In this document: positions 44,941 to 55,034 of the stretch, piece after piece | Layout of the letters: every line of letters begins with the position of its first letter | Position numbering within the stretch: the stretch's first letter is position 1 | Source of the DNA: Pedobacter psychroterrae | Lineage (GTDB): Bacteria > Bacteroidota > Bacteroidia > Sphingobacteriales > Sphingobacteriaceae | Reading direction: 5' to 3' | Assembly: GCF_004331695.1 (NCBI RefSeq) | Contig: NZ_SJSL01000006.1 | Location: 186,001 to 250,000, forward strand | DNA: 64,000 nt | Made by a program: the position numbers and the translations under genes | Notes under the pieces: generated by a model | Told to the model about the DNA's origin: nothing | What the model saw: the letters and a program-made list of their open reading frames with translations, nothing else | Databases searched by the model: none

Positions 44941-46563
44941 ATGAGAAATATATTCATTTTGATGTTTTGCTTATTTTCATTTACTATTAGCAGCGCACAA
45001 CTTCCAAATTTAATTCCACAGCCGGTAGAAATGCGTCAGGGGCTGTTCCCTAAAGATAAATTCATCATCGACAAGCACACAGTTATCCTTATCAGTGACG
45101 GTTCAGCAATGTCCTCTGCACAATATTTAGCTGATTATATCAGTAAATATTATAACCTGAGCCTGAGGGTCACCAGTGATCCCGAACAGGTTAACGGCAC
45201 GCATACCATTAATCTGGTTATCAATAAAAAGCTATATACCAATGCCGATAAATACTTCATTTCAGTATTGCTGAATAAGATAAATGCCGGAGCAGCATCT
45301 AAAGAAGGGCTATTTTATGCTGTACAAACCATCATTCAACTTTTACCGGTAGCAAACGATCAATCAGGCAAATTAATTATTCCCTCGGTAGATATTATCG
45401 ATTATCCCAGATTTGCTTATCGGGGTATGCATCTTGATGTCAGCAGACATTTCTTTGATGTCAACTTTGTTAAGAAATACATCGATTACCTGGCAATGCA
45501 TAAGCTGAACTTTTTTCACTGGCATTTAACAGATGATCATGGATGGAGAATAGCAATCAGGAAGCACCCAAAATTGACAGACATTGGCGCCTGGCGAAAT
45601 GGAACCATTATAGGACTATACCCTGGGACCGGTAATGACGGATTGAGGTATGGCGGTTACTATACACAGGAAGAAGTCAAAGAAGTGATCAAATATGCTG
45701 CTGAAAGGTACATAACTGTTATCCCGGAAATAGAAATGCCTGCACACAGCATGTCTGTATTGGCTGCTTATCCTGAATTGGGCACAGAACCCAACAAGAA
45801 GTATGAAGTAGCCCAAACCTGGGGTATCTTCAACAAGTTCAACAATGTATTACAGCCCACTGAAGAAACATTTAAGTTTTTGGAAGATGTGCTGACAGAA
45901 GTAATAGACTTATTTCCATCGCCCTATATTCACATAGGTGGTGATGAAGCAGCTAAAAAATGGTGGATGCAATCACCCCTTTCCCAACAAATCAAAGTGA
46001 AAAACAAGCTCAAAGATGAAAGCGCCCTGCAAAGTTATTTCATTCACCGAATTGAAAAATTTGTAAACAGCAAGGGTAAAACCATTATAGGCTGGGATGA
46101 AATTCTGGATGGTGGCCTTGCTCCCAATGCGATCGTGATGAGTTGGAGAGGAGAAAAAGGGGGTATCGCGGCTGCGAAAATCAGGCAAAAAGTGATCATG
46201 ACACCAGAAGCAAAACTTTATTTTAACCATGCGCAGTTTTTAAAAGATGATAGCTTGACAGCCGCTAATTACTTGCCATTGGCAACGGTCTACAATTACG
46301 AACCCATACCCGCAGAACTCAGGGCTGAACAAGCGAAATACATTTTGGGCGCACAGGGCAATTTATGGTCGGAGTATATTGCTAACCCTGCCAAAGCAGA
46401 GTATATGCTGTTTCCACGTTTGGATGCCCTAAGCGAGGTTTTATGGAGTCCGAAAGCAAAGAAAAATTACCCTGATTTTTTAAATCGCATGAAGACACAA
46501 TTTAAACGATATGATCTAATGGGGATTACCTATAGCAAAAGGTACTTAACCATTAAGCCTTAA
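44941..46563 (+). CDS. Beta-N-acetylhexosaminidase, GH20 family
   Basis: 540 residues from ATG 44941, which begins a normal signal peptide (MRNIFILMFCLFSF, ending SSAQ). An in-frame ATG at 44869 would start inside the rpsA terminator and is rejected. The N-terminal GH20b domain (NLIPQPVEMRQG) precedes the catalytic barrel with FAYRGMHLDVSRHFF, FHWHLTDDHGWR, VIPEIEMPAHS and the catalytic pair Asp335-Glu336 in HIGGDEAAKKWW. It removes terminal GlcNAc or GalNAc in the periplasm or outside, from chitin oligomers, glycoproteins or peptidoglycan fragments. It is not linked to a SusCD pair here. Confidence 0.94.
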   Translation: MRNIFILMFCLFSFTISSAQLPNLIPQPVEMRQGLFPKDKFIIDKHTVILISDGSAMSSAQYLADYISKYYNLSLRVTSDPEQVNGTHTINLVINKKLYTNADKYFISVLLNKINAGAASKEGLFYAVQTIIQLLPVANDQSGKLIIPSVDIIDYPRFAYRGMHLDVSRHFFDVNFVKKYIDYLAMHKLNFFHWHLTDDHGWRIAIRKHPKLTDIGAWRNGTIIGLYPGTGNDGLRYGGYYTQEEVKEVIKYAAERYITVIPEIEMPAHSMSVLAAYPELGTEPNKKYEVAQTWGIFNKFNNVLQPTEETFKFLEDVLTEVIDLFPSPYIHIGGDEAAKKWWMQSPLSQQIKVKNKLKDESALQSYFIHRIEKFVNSKGKTIIGWDEILDGGLAPNAIVMSWRGEKGGIAAAKIRQKVIMTPEAKLYFNHAQFLKDDSLTAANYLPLATVYNYEPIPAELRAEQAKYILGAQGNLWSEYIANPAKAEYMLFPRLDALSEVLWSPKAKKNYPDFLNRMKTQFKRYDLMGITYSKRYLTIKP

Positions 46564-46596
46564 GGGTTTTCTAAATATTTTTCAAAAAGCCCTTTT
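46562..46596 (+). terminator. Weak terminator-like hairpin after hexosaminidase
   Basis: AAGGG and CCCTT arms, extended by TTTT/AAAA across a two-base bulge, with a short T-run after. The structure is imperfect. Confidence 0.4.
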
Positions 46597-46602
46597 AGTG
46601 AC

Positions 46603-46631
46603 TTGGGGTTTAAACTTTTTCCCTATATTTG
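46603..46631 (+). promoter_or_regulatory. Promoter of pyrR-pyrB
   Basis: TTG at 46603-46605, 18 bases, then TATATTTG at 46624-46631. The ATG is 16 bases after the box, leaving a leader of roughly ten bases. Confidence 0.6.
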
Positions 46632-46647
46632 CTTAATCATTTAGTCA

Positions 46648-47196
46648 ATGCAAAACAGAACCCTGCTAGACGGACAAAAATTCCAGATCACAATTAAGAG
46701 ACTTTGTCATCAATTAATTGAGAATCACATCGATTTTTCTAATACAGTTTTAATAGGCATCCAGCCCAGAGGCAGTTACTTTGCAGACAGGGTGCAGCGG
46801 GAGCTTTCACGAATCCTTAATACGGATACGATAAAAAAAGGGAATCTGGACATCACCTTTTTCAGGGATGACTTTAGAAGAAAAGACGGAATAGTCTCGG
46901 CAAACACCAATACCATTAATTTCATTATTGAAGGTAAAAAAGTCGTCCTGATTGATGACGTTTTATGGACTGGCAGAACCATAAGGGCAGCAATGGATGC
47001 TTTACTTGCCTATGGCAGACCAGCAAAAGTAGAACTTATGGTATTGATAGACAGGCGTTTTTCCAGGCAGCTTCCTATAGAACCTGACTACATCGGCCAG
47101 CAGGTAGACAGCATAAATTCCCAGCAGGTAAGGGTAAGCTGGAAGGAGACTGAAGGAGAAGACAAAGTTATCTTATTATCAGAAAGCAATAAATAA
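46648..47196 (+). CDS. pyrR: Bifunctional PyrR (pyrimidine regulator / uracil phosphoribosyltransferase)
   Basis: 182 residues. The PRPP-binding motif VVLIDDVLWTGRTIRAA and the PyrR segments GIQPRGSYFADRV, ITFFRDDFRR and LMVLIDRRFSRQLPI are clear. In Bacillus PyrR binds leader RNA and attenuates pyr genes; it also converts uracil to UMP. Here it is followed one base later by pyrB, and the predicted leader is too short for an attenuator. RNA-based control is therefore doubtful at this site and salvage may be its main role. Confidence 0.94.
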   Translation: MQNRTLLDGQKFQITIKRLCHQLIENHIDFSNTVLIGIQPRGSYFADRVQRELSRILNTDTIKKGNLDITFFRDDFRRKDGIVSANTNTINFIIEGKKVVLIDDVLWTGRTIRAAMDALLAYGRPAKVELMVLIDRRFSRQLPIEPDYIGQQVDSINSQQVRVSWKETEGEDKVILLSESNK

Positions 47197-47197
47197 T

Positions 47198-48130
47198 ATG
47201 GCAGTAGAAGAACTATCAACCCGACATCTTTTAGGCATCAAAGATATTAACCGGAATGATATAGAATTGATTTTTGAAACTGCAGATAATTTTAAAGATG
47301 TAATTAACAGGCCTATCAAAAGGGTCCCTTCGTTAAGAGATATCACCATTGCAAATATATTTTTCGAAAATTCTACACGTACAAAACTTTCATTTGAACT
47401 TGCTGAAAAAAGGCTCTCTGCTGATGTAGTTAATTTTGCAGCCTCCTCTTCATCCGTTAGCAAAGGTGAAACGCTGATCGATACTGTAAACAATATCCTG
47501 GCCATGAAAGTAGACATGGTAGTGATGCGTCATCCGTACGCAGGTGCAGGTGTTTTTTTAAGCAAGCACATTAAAGCACAGATTGTAAATGCAGGAGACG
47601 GCGCTCATGAGCACCCCACCCAGGCCTTGCTGGATGCTTACTCCATCAGGCAGAAGCTGGGCGATGTGGCAGGCAAAAAAGTAGTGATCGTAGGCGATAT
47701 ACTGCATTCAAGAGTAGCTATATCAAATATATTATGCCTGCAGAAACTGGGTGCAGAGGTGATGGTATGCGGACCGACAACATTGATTCCTAAATACATA
47801 GAAAGCCTGGGTGTTAAAATTGAACATAACCTTATCAAAGCGCTTAACTGGTGTGATGTGGCCAATATGCTGCGTATACAGCTGGAAAGACAGGACATTA
47901 AATATTTCCCGTCATTGAGAGAATATGCAATGATGTATGGTCTTAATAAACAGATCCTTGACAACCTTAATAAAGAAATCATCGTGATGCATCCAGGCCC
48001 TATTAACAGGGGTGTGGAGATCACCAGCGATGTGGCCGACAGCAAGCAGTCTATTATCCTGGAACAAGTGGAAAATGGAGTAGCAGTGAGAATGGCAGTG
48101 CTTTATCTGCTAGCCTCTCAAAGGGACTAA
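47198..48130 (+). CDS. pyrB: Aspartate carbamoyltransferase catalytic subunit
   Basis: 310 residues. The carbamoyl-phosphate motif FFENSTRTKLSFE, then SSVSKGETLIDT, MRHPYAGA, HPTQALLDAYSI and HPGPINRGVEI are diagnostic. It makes carbamoyl-aspartate, the first step specific to pyrimidine synthesis. The gene starts one base after the pyrR stop. No regulatory pyrI follows. Confidence 0.96.
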   Translation: MAVEELSTRHLLGIKDINRNDIELIFETADNFKDVINRPIKRVPSLRDITIANIFFENSTRTKLSFELAEKRLSADVVNFAASSSSVSKGETLIDTVNNILAMKVDMVVMRHPYAGAGVFLSKHIKAQIVNAGDGAHEHPTQALLDAYSIRQKLGDVAGKKVVIVGDILHSRVAISNILCLQKLGAEVMVCGPTTLIPKYIESLGVKIEHNLIKALNWCDVANMLRIQLERQDIKYFPSLREYAMMYGLNKQILDNLNKEIIVMHPGPINRGVEITSDVADSKQSIILEQVENGVAVRMAVLYLLASQRD

Positions 48131-48348
48131 TTTGTTAAATTCTTTTTTATACCAATTTGTTTTTCTTTGCGTTTAACCATTGTTATCAACACATGTTAAT
48201 TTCTTATGTCAATAAGACTTAATACTATATTTATATTAGTACCAACCATATTTGAAATCGGATGCAACCGCCATCTTCTTCCAATTCATTGTAAAAATGA
48301 ATATAAGTTGATAGTAGCTTCATCTTCTTTAAAAGAGAATATATACAA

Positions 48349-51300
48349 ATGAAAAAAAAGTACTTTTTTATTCCGCTGTTGCTGGCAGGCGGCCTGACCG
48401 CAGGTTATGCGCAGACAAGCATACTGGCTAGTCTCAATAAAAATTATCAAACGGGCTTAGAACTACTGGAGAATGAAAAATATGTTGCAGCTGCACATCA
48501 GTTTAAGCTAGTAGAGCAAACCAGACAGAAACCCCTGGCCCAAAAAGAAAGTAATGCAGAACTATCTTTACTTAAAGAAAATGCCAAGTTTTATGCAGCG
48601 GTATGTGCCCTGGAACTTGGAAACAGTGATGCAGAAAGCCTGTTCCAGAACTTCATTAAAGAATATCCCCTTAATCCTAATACAACACTGGCATATTTCC
48701 ATGTAGGTAAAGCTTATTTTGCTCAAAAGAATTATGACAAAGCATTGGAATGGTTTGAGAAAACTGATCCTACCACACTTTCAGCAAAACAAAGGTTGGA
48801 ATATCAGTTTAAACAAGGTTATGCCTATTTTGAAAAAAATGATACTGAAAAAGCTGAGTCGCTGTTTGAACTCGTAAAAAAAGAAGATTCCCCTTTTCAG
48901 GAAAGCGCAACTTATTACTTTGCTTATATCAATTATCTAAATAAGGAATATAAAACTGCCCTGAGTAATTTTGAGAAACTAAAAGGTTCTCCTACTTATG
49001 AGGCAAGCTATCCTTATTATATCACCTCGATGTATTATCTTGATGAGCGCTATGATGATGTAATCAGCTACGCATTGCCCATTCTTAAATCTTCCAAGCA
49101 GCAATATGAAGCTGAAATGCTGAGCATTATAGCAGCTTCTTATTTTGCAAAGTCTGATTATGTCAACGCAGAAAAGTATTTTGCTGAGTTTTATTCAAAA
49201 GACAAGTCTGGCAAAAAAAACAACCTGTTTGTATATCAATACGGCTACTCATTGTTTGAGCAAAAAAAATACCAGCAGTCGGTCACTATTTTGGAAAAGC
49301 TGGACACAGACGACATTTACCTGCAAAGCGGGATGTACACGCTAGGGCGTTCCTTTATCCAGCTTAAGAATAAAGAAAAAGCAAGAAGTGCATTTTTTAG
49401 GGCATCGAGGTTGGATTTTGACAAGGTAGTACAGGAAGAAGCCTGGATAAACTATGTCCGTTTAAGTTATGAACTTGATTTTAGTCAGCAGGCGCTGGAA
49501 TCCATACGGAGCTTCATAAAGCAATTCCCTTCATCAAGAAAAATAAATGAGGCAAAAACACTGCTTGGTGAAATCCTGCTAACCAGCAAAAACTACCAGG
49601 CGGCGGTAGACATTCTTGAGCCTATCCCTAACAAGTCTCCCGAAGCTAAAGAAGCTTATCAGAAGGTAACCTATTTCAGAGGACTGGAATTCTATAATGA
49701 ACGCGCATTCCCAAATGCACTTTCGATGTTCTTAAGATCAGAGAAATTTCCTCAGGACCCGGAAATCCATGCGCTGAGTACTTATTGGAAAGCAGAAGCA
49801 TCGTATGAACTGAGAAAATTTGGTGAGGCAGTATCGCATTTTGAAACATTCCTGGATATGCCAGGCGCTGAGAAAACCGGGGTATATAATTTTGCGAATT
49901 ATGCATTGGCCTACGCAGCATTTGAAGATGAGAAATATAGCAAATCTGCTAATTATTTTGAGCGTTTCCTGAGGGGCAATGACAAAGATCAAAACACCGT
50001 AAACGATGCGATTATCAGACTGGCCGATTCTTACTTTGTTAGTAAAAGCTATGGGAATGCACTTACCAACTATAATAGAATTATTTCCAGCCGGGCTACT
50101 GGTGAAGACTATGCACTTTTTCAAAGAGGGATGATTCAGGGCCTGGAAGATCAGGACCAAGCTAAAATCAGCACCATGCAGCAACTGCTTGCCCAATATG
50201 CGGGATCAAATTATGCCGATGATGCTGGATTTGAAACTGCCTATACTTATTTTAAAATAGGTGACCTGGAGAAATCAAGAACAGACCTGAGTGCATTGAT
50301 TGTCAAATACCCAAACAGTAGCTATGTACCAAGGGCATTGGTTACAATAGGCCTGGTGCAGTACAATCAGGATAAGGACGATGAGGCATTGGTGACCTTC
50401 AAAAAGGTGATTACCGACTATCCAAGTGCAGAAGAGGCCAAACAGTCACTTGAATCCATTAAAAATATCTACATCGACAGAGGTGATTCGCAAGGTTTTA
50501 TTGAATATGCAAATTCTACTCCGATAGGTAACTATTCAATGGCCGAGCAAGACAACATTGTGTTCGTTGCTGCTAGTAACAGGTATTTAAAAGGTGAATT
50601 CCAGGGCGCTTTCGAAGCCATCAATGCTTACTTTGATAAATTCCCAAAAGCGATTCATGATAAGGAAGCAAAATTTGTAAGAGCTGAGTCGCTGGTAAGA
50701 CTAGGCAGGCCCGATGAGGCAATACCTGATTATGAGTACATCCTGAATGACTGGACGAGTGATTATACTGAGCGCTCACTGGTAAGTATTTCACAGCTAT
50801 TCTTAAATCAGAAAAAATATAATGAAGCAATTGTCTATTTAAAAAGATTAGAAACTACTGCAGACTATAAAGCCCGTCACAGTTACGCGATCAACAACCT
50901 GCTAAAGGCTTATGATGCCCTGAACATGCCTGATGATATGTTGAAATATGTTCAGCTGATCAAAGAATCTGAAAAAGGTTCTGAAGAAGAGAAAAACAGT
51001 GCTGATTTATATGCCGGCAAAGCATATCTCCTAAAAGCAGATACAGCTATGGCAGTAAAAGCATTGAATAATGTGGTCAGTAAAACTAAGACGGTAGCTG
51101 CTGCAGAAGCTAAATACAATCTGGCAGTGGTGCAATATGCCAAGCGTGACTATAAAACTTCTACAAAAACTTGCTTTGATATAATCAATAACATGCCTTC
51201 TCATGATTATTGGGTAGCTAAATCTTTCATATTGCTTTCTGATAATTACGTAGCATTAAAAGATAACCTGCAGGCAAAAAGCACGCTCTTAAGTATTATT

Positions 51301-51366
51301 GACAATTACGAAGGTAAGGATGATATTATTCCTACAGCTAAAGCCAAATTAGAAAAAATCAAATAA
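48349..51366 (+). CDS. Large secreted TPR protein (1005 residues)
   Basis: A signal peptide (ending AGYAQ, about 22) is followed by tetratricopeptide-like repeats along nearly the whole length: TTLAYFHVGKAYFAQKNYDK, QFKQGYAYFEKNDTEKAESL, NYALAYAAFEDEKYSKSANY, FETAYTYFKIGDLEKSRTDL and AKYNLAVVQYAKRDYKTSTK. There is no enzymatic domain. It is the first gene of a six-gene operon with an outer-membrane barrel ten bases downstream, an HU-SPOR protein and an ExbB-ExbD-TonB set. I infer a periplasmic scaffold for that envelope machine. I do not know a named function. Confidence 0.85.
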   Translation: MKKKYFFIPLLLAGGLTAGYAQTSILASLNKNYQTGLELLENEKYVAAAHQFKLVEQTRQKPLAQKESNAELSLLKENAKFYAAVCALELGNSDAESLFQNFIKEYPLNPNTTLAYFHVGKAYFAQKNYDKALEWFEKTDPTTLSAKQRLEYQFKQGYAYFEKNDTEKAESLFELVKKEDSPFQESATYYFAYINYLNKEYKTALSNFEKLKGSPTYEASYPYYITSMYYLDERYDDVISYALPILKSSKQQYEAEMLSIIAASYFAKSDYVNAEKYFAEFYSKDKSGKKNNLFVYQYGYSLFEQKKYQQSVTILEKLDTDDIYLQSGMYTLGRSFIQLKNKEKARSAFFRASRLDFDKVVQEEAWINYVRLSYELDFSQQALESIRSFIKQFPSSRKINEAKTLLGEILLTSKNYQAAVDILEPIPNKSPEAKEAYQKVTYFRGLEFYNERAFPNALSMFLRSEKFPQDPEIHALSTYWKAEASYELRKFGEAVSHFETFLDMPGAEKTGVYNFANYALAYAAFEDEKYSKSANYFERFLRGNDKDQNTVNDAIIRLADSYFVSKSYGNALTNYNRIISSRATGEDYALFQRGMIQGLEDQDQAKISTMQQLLAQYAGSNYADDAGFETAYTYFKIGDLEKSRTDLSALIVKYPNSSYVPRALVTIGLVQYNQDKDDEALVTFKKVITDYPSAEEAKQSLESIKNIYIDRGDSQGFIEYANSTPIGNYSMAEQDNIVFVAASNRYLKGEFQGAFEAINAYFDKFPKAIHDKEAKFVRAESLVRLGRPDEAIPDYEYILNDWTSDYTERSLVSISQLFLNQKKYNEAIVYLKRLETTADYKARHSYAINNLLKAYDALNMPDDMLKYVQLIKESEKGSEEEKNSADLYAGKAYLLKADTAMAVKALNNVVSKTKTVAAAEAKYNLAVVQYAKRDYKTSTKTCFDIINNMPSHDYWVAKSFILLSDNYVALKDNLQAKSTLLSIIDNYEGKDDIIPTAKAKLEKIK

Positions 51367-51376
51367 GATACGCGAA

Positions 51377-53080
51377 ATGAGATTGACGAAATTTATATAT
51401 ATTACCATTTTTTGTATGGCTGGGACTGGCTTTACCATCAAAGCACAGGAAACCAAAACCACGGAAAAAAAGACAGAAGAAAAATCTGTTATCGAAGACA
51501 TCGAAGTTGTAAGGCCTTATAAACCTATTCTGGCCGAAGCAGTAAAACTAAGAAGAAGCCCTGATTTGAACGACGTGAAGACCTATAAAGCAAAGTTCAA
51601 TTATAACCTGACAGAAAGAAAACTGGAGCTGAATTCTGATATTAATAAACTTCAGGCACAGCAAGTAGCAGAAGAGCGCAAAGCAGAATTAATTAACAAC
51701 TATGTTAAGGGAGCAATTGGCAGCGCAGGTACCCTCCTCGCAGAAGGATATGTCAATATGGGTGATGATCCCGCGCTTGAAGCCGGCGCTTACTTTCAAC
51801 ACCTTGGACAATCAGGGAAGTTGAACAAGCAGAAAGCAGACCAGCAAAAATTAAGTGTATTTGGACGTACAATAGGTGATTTAGCTACTTTAAGCGGACG
51901 CGTTAATTTCCAGAGAAACGGATTGTATTTTTATGGCATTGACAAAAGTAACCCAACCTTAAACCCTGATCCTGAAAGACAGGTGTTAAAATTCTTTGAA
52001 GCAGAAGGGGAAGTCGTTAATAAATTTACTGATGATCCTGATGCCTTTAGCTATGCAGCAAAAGCAAACGGCTATATCTGGAGCGATAAATTTGATGCTA
52101 AGGAAAGTTCCATCATATTAAATGGCTATATGAATAAGCGAATCAACAGCTTTAATCTGGGACTTGCTTCTTCAGTAGAATTTGGCAGCACTAAAGATGA
52201 ATTGACCGCTGTGGGCAATAACATATTTAAGCTAAATCCTTATATAAAGCTGCAAACTAACGGTGTAATCATTAACGCAGGTATCAATTTCGTACAGGAA
52301 TTTGGGGATGTTTCATCAAGCAGGATATTTCCTGCAGTAACTGCTGATTTTACCATGATACCCGACTACCTGCAAATATTCGGTGAATTAAAAGGAGACG
52401 TTAACCGTAATTCACTAAAGCAGTTTACAGATGAGAATTCCTTCCTGAACAGTAATATATTCATTAAAAACAGCATCGAAAAATTAAGCATCAGTGGTGG
52501 TATAAAAGGTACCGGAGGCCCTGGTTTTGGCTATAAGGCAAAAATATATCATAAAAGGATCGAAGACATGCCCTTGTTCGTGAACAACTTTAGCAATTTT
52601 AACAAGTTTGATGTGATCTACGATTTTGGTACAACCAAACTTACGGGGGCTGAAGGTGAGATTTCAGTTCAGGTGAGCGATGCCCTAAAATGGACAAGCA
52701 AAATAAACATAGAGGAATACAAACCAGCGGCCGAAACCCAAAGCTGGTTTAAACCCCAAATGAGGCTGACCTCAGACTTAAGGTTGAACATCACTGAAAG
52801 TTTTGGCCTTAATGCATCTGTGGCAATCCAAAGTGACAGCAGGGCCAAAGTATATCTGGCAGCACCAGACAATCCTTACTTAATCCCAAAACGTGAGGAT
52901 GAAACCTTAGTATCAGTAAAGGGCTTTGTCGACCTGGGTGCGGGAGCCAGTTATAAAATCAACAATAAATTTGCTGCCTTTGCCAGAATTAACAATTTAC
53001 TGAACACTTCTTATAGCAAATATTTATATTATGAGATGATCGGAATGAATATTTTTGGAGGGATTAGCTACTCATTCTAA
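51377..53080 (+). CDS. TonB-receptor-like outer-membrane barrel without plug domain
   Basis: 567 residues. A signal peptide (ending TIKAQ) is followed by a charged linker (ETKTTEKKTEEKSVIEDIEV), a conserved VRPYKPILAEAVKLRRSPDL block, and a long beta-barrel ending NIFGGISYSF with a terminal aromatic residue. The last strands (FAAFARINNLLNTSYSKYL) resemble TonB-dependent receptors, but there is no plug or carboxypeptidase domain. It lies between the TPR protein and the HU-SPOR/ExbBD/TonB genes. I infer an outer-membrane anchor or channel of that complex; transport function is uncertain. Confidence 0.82.
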   Translation: MRLTKFIYITIFCMAGTGFTIKAQETKTTEKKTEEKSVIEDIEVVRPYKPILAEAVKLRRSPDLNDVKTYKAKFNYNLTERKLELNSDINKLQAQQVAEERKAELINNYVKGAIGSAGTLLAEGYVNMGDDPALEAGAYFQHLGQSGKLNKQKADQQKLSVFGRTIGDLATLSGRVNFQRNGLYFYGIDKSNPTLNPDPERQVLKFFEAEGEVVNKFTDDPDAFSYAAKANGYIWSDKFDAKESSIILNGYMNKRINSFNLGLASSVEFGSTKDELTAVGNNIFKLNPYIKLQTNGVIINAGINFVQEFGDVSSSRIFPAVTADFTMIPDYLQIFGELKGDVNRNSLKQFTDENSFLNSNIFIKNSIEKLSISGGIKGTGGPGFGYKAKIYHKRIEDMPLFVNNFSNFNKFDVIYDFGTTKLTGAEGEISVQVSDALKWTSKINIEEYKPAAETQSWFKPQMRLTSDLRLNITESFGLNASVAIQSDSRAKVYLAAPDNPYLIPKREDETLVSVKGFVDLGAGASYKINNKFAAFARINNLLNTSYSKYLYYEMIGMNIFGGISYSF

Positions 53081-53134
53081 CAGCTTTTTAATTAATAATT
53101 GGTTGGTACGGAATTAAAATTTATTTTTACCAGA

Positions 53135-54328
53135 ATGGATATCTTGTCATACCTTACTGAAATTGTAAAAACCCGGAAAGAGGTGGGAATTCCCGGCCTT
53201 GGGACTTTCTATAAAAGGAAATCTCCCGGAAGGTATGATGTTGATACACATTCATTTCTACCTCCCAGTTATGTTCTTGACTTTACTGATGAGCTAAAGG
53301 AACAAGCAATATTGAGGGATTTCATTAGCAAAAAAGGAAATATTGCTGCTGACAATGCGGCCTTCTACATAGAGCAGTTTGCCAGGGAAATAAAAGAACA
53401 GCTTGATAGAGGTGAAAAAGTAAAACTTAGTGAATTAGGTATGCTGGAACCCGGCCTGGACGGGTTTACATTTAATCCGGAAAACAAATCAAATATCGGA
53501 TTTGATTTTTATGGCATGCCTGATATAAAAGAAGTGCCGTTGCCTGCTGGAGATCATCCTCAGCAAGACAAACCAACTGCTGATGAAAAACAACAGGAAC
53601 CCGCTGATAAAGATGAACAACAGGTTTACGAAGAAATATCGGAGGTACAAATAGCCGAAAAGGTGAGACCAGCCATCACAATTGAGACGCCTGAAGGCAT
53701 GGAGGAGGAACCCGCTGAATTACCAGGACCAAAAACAGTTGAAAATGTCTGGAAATTTGAAGAGCCGGCTGCGCTTGAAACGCTATATGAGCCAGAGATC
53801 ATAAATGAAGCGCATAATGGAATGCCTGGTTATTTGAAGGTTATTTTAGCAATATCTGTAATCGTAATAGCTGTAATAGCAGCTTATATGATAAAACCTG
53901 AACTGTTTAAGAGACCCGCGGACAGCAACTCCCCGCTTGATAAATCAAATACCCTGATTGTTCCAGGTAATAAAGCAGACGCTGCGGCGTATGCTGATAG
54001 TGTAGCACGAGCTAATATCCAACAGGTAATTCCCACTGACTCGCTTCAGGATTCTGTGCTTGTACAGCAGCCTGATACTGCCATTTCTTATGAAATCATT
54101 GCTGCATCGCTTTTAAACAAGAAAGAAGCAGAAAATTTTCTAAAGGAAATGGAACGAAGAGGCATTCCTGCCAAAATAGCCGACATGCCGGGCAGGCGGA
54201 TAAAAGTAAGTATCGGAACATTTATTGATGAAGAAACTGCAAATGTCCAACTAAAATTGTTAAAAAAGACTACTAAAATACCTGGAATCTACATTTACAC
54301 AAACAGACACACAAATAACATTAAATAA
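53135..54328 (+). CDS. HU-CCDC81-like and SPOR domain membrane protein
   Basis: 397 residues from ATG 53135; an upstream in-frame TTG at 53099 is rejected. Residues about 1-130 match two prokaryotic CCDC81-type HU domains (EIVKTRKEVGIPGLGTFYKR; AFYIEQFAREIKEQLDRGEK, VKLSELGMLEPG). An acidic, proline-rich linker follows, then one membrane helix (about 231-253, VILAISVIVIAVIAAYMI). A C-terminal SPOR domain (about 314-393, YEIIAASLLNKKEAENFLKE) normally binds denuded peptidoglycan at division sites. The HU part would be cytoplasmic and the SPOR part periplasmic, so the protein could link chromosome or cytoplasmic partners to the cell wall. exbB follows after one base. Confidence 0.85.
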   Translation: MDILSYLTEIVKTRKEVGIPGLGTFYKRKSPGRYDVDTHSFLPPSYVLDFTDELKEQAILRDFISKKGNIAADNAAFYIEQFAREIKEQLDRGEKVKLSELGMLEPGLDGFTFNPENKSNIGFDFYGMPDIKEVPLPAGDHPQQDKPTADEKQQEPADKDEQQVYEEISEVQIAEKVRPAITIETPEGMEEEPAELPGPKTVENVWKFEEPAALETLYEPEIINEAHNGMPGYLKVILAISVIVIAVIAAYMIKPELFKRPADSNSPLDKSNTLIVPGNKADAAAYADSVARANIQQVIPTDSLQDSVLVQQPDTAISYEIIAASLLNKKEAENFLKEMERRGIPAKIADMPGRRIKVSIGTFIDEETANVQLKLLKKTTKIPGIYIYTNRHTNNIK

Positions 54329-54329
54329 T

Positions 54330-55034
54330 ATGATCGCATTAATTCAAAGTGCCACTGATACGCTTACCCAGGTTACCGATAGCCTTGCCATGCAGGCAAT
54401 AACTCCTGCACCACCAGAACTGCATTTTATAGACCTTTTATTTAAAGGTGGCTGGGTAATGCTCCCATTGGCATTTCTCGCATTTTTAGGGCTGGTTATT
54501 TTTGTAGAGCGGTATATTACTATCAGGAAAGCATCTAAAACAGAATCCAACCTGATGCTTCAGATAAAGCAATATATCCATGATGGAAGATTGGAAAATG
54601 CTATCGCGTTATGCCGCAACAATAACTCCCCTCTTGCCAGGATGCTGGAGAAGGGATTGAAACGTATAGGCCGCCCTATAAAGGATATAGAAGCAGCAAT
54701 CGAAAATAATGGAAAACTGGAAGTCTCCAAATTGGAGAAAAACATTGGAGTTTTGGGGATCATAGCAGGGATCGCACCGATGCTCGGTTTTGTGGGTACG
54801 ATTATAGGAGTGATCACTATATTCCATGACGTTTCCATCAAGGGCGCTATTGAGATTGGCACAATATCTGGTGGTCTGTATACTAAAATGATTACATCAG
54901 CTACAGGTTTGATCATCGGTATCATTGCTTATGTGCTTTATCATATTTTGAACATGATGCTGGAACGTATCATACTTCGTATGGAAACTGATGCTATTGA
55001 CTTCATCGATCTTTTAGAGGAGCCAGGGAAATAA
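54330..55034 (+). CDS. exbB: MotA/TolQ/ExbB proton-channel protein
   Basis: 234 residues with three membrane helices (about 35-58, 145-170 and 185-210). The family segment LGFVGTIIGVITIFHDVS and GLYTKMITSATGLIIGIIAY are clear. With ExbD it forms the inner-membrane proton motor that powers TonB. The gene lies one base after the HU-SPOR gene and its stop overlaps the exbD start. TolQ is the closest alternative, but the TonB-like gene downstream favours ExbB. Confidence 0.93.
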   Translation: MIALIQSATDTLTQVTDSLAMQAITPAPPELHFIDLLFKGGWVMLPLAFLAFLGLVIFVERYITIRKASKTESNLMLQIKQYIHDGRLENAIALCRNNNSPLARMLEKGLKRIGRPIKDIEAAIENNGKLEVSKLEKNIGVLGIIAGIAPMLGFVGTIIGVITIFHDVSIKGAIEIGTISGGLYTKMITSATGLIIGIIAYVLYHILNMMLERIILRMETDAIDFIDLLEEPGK

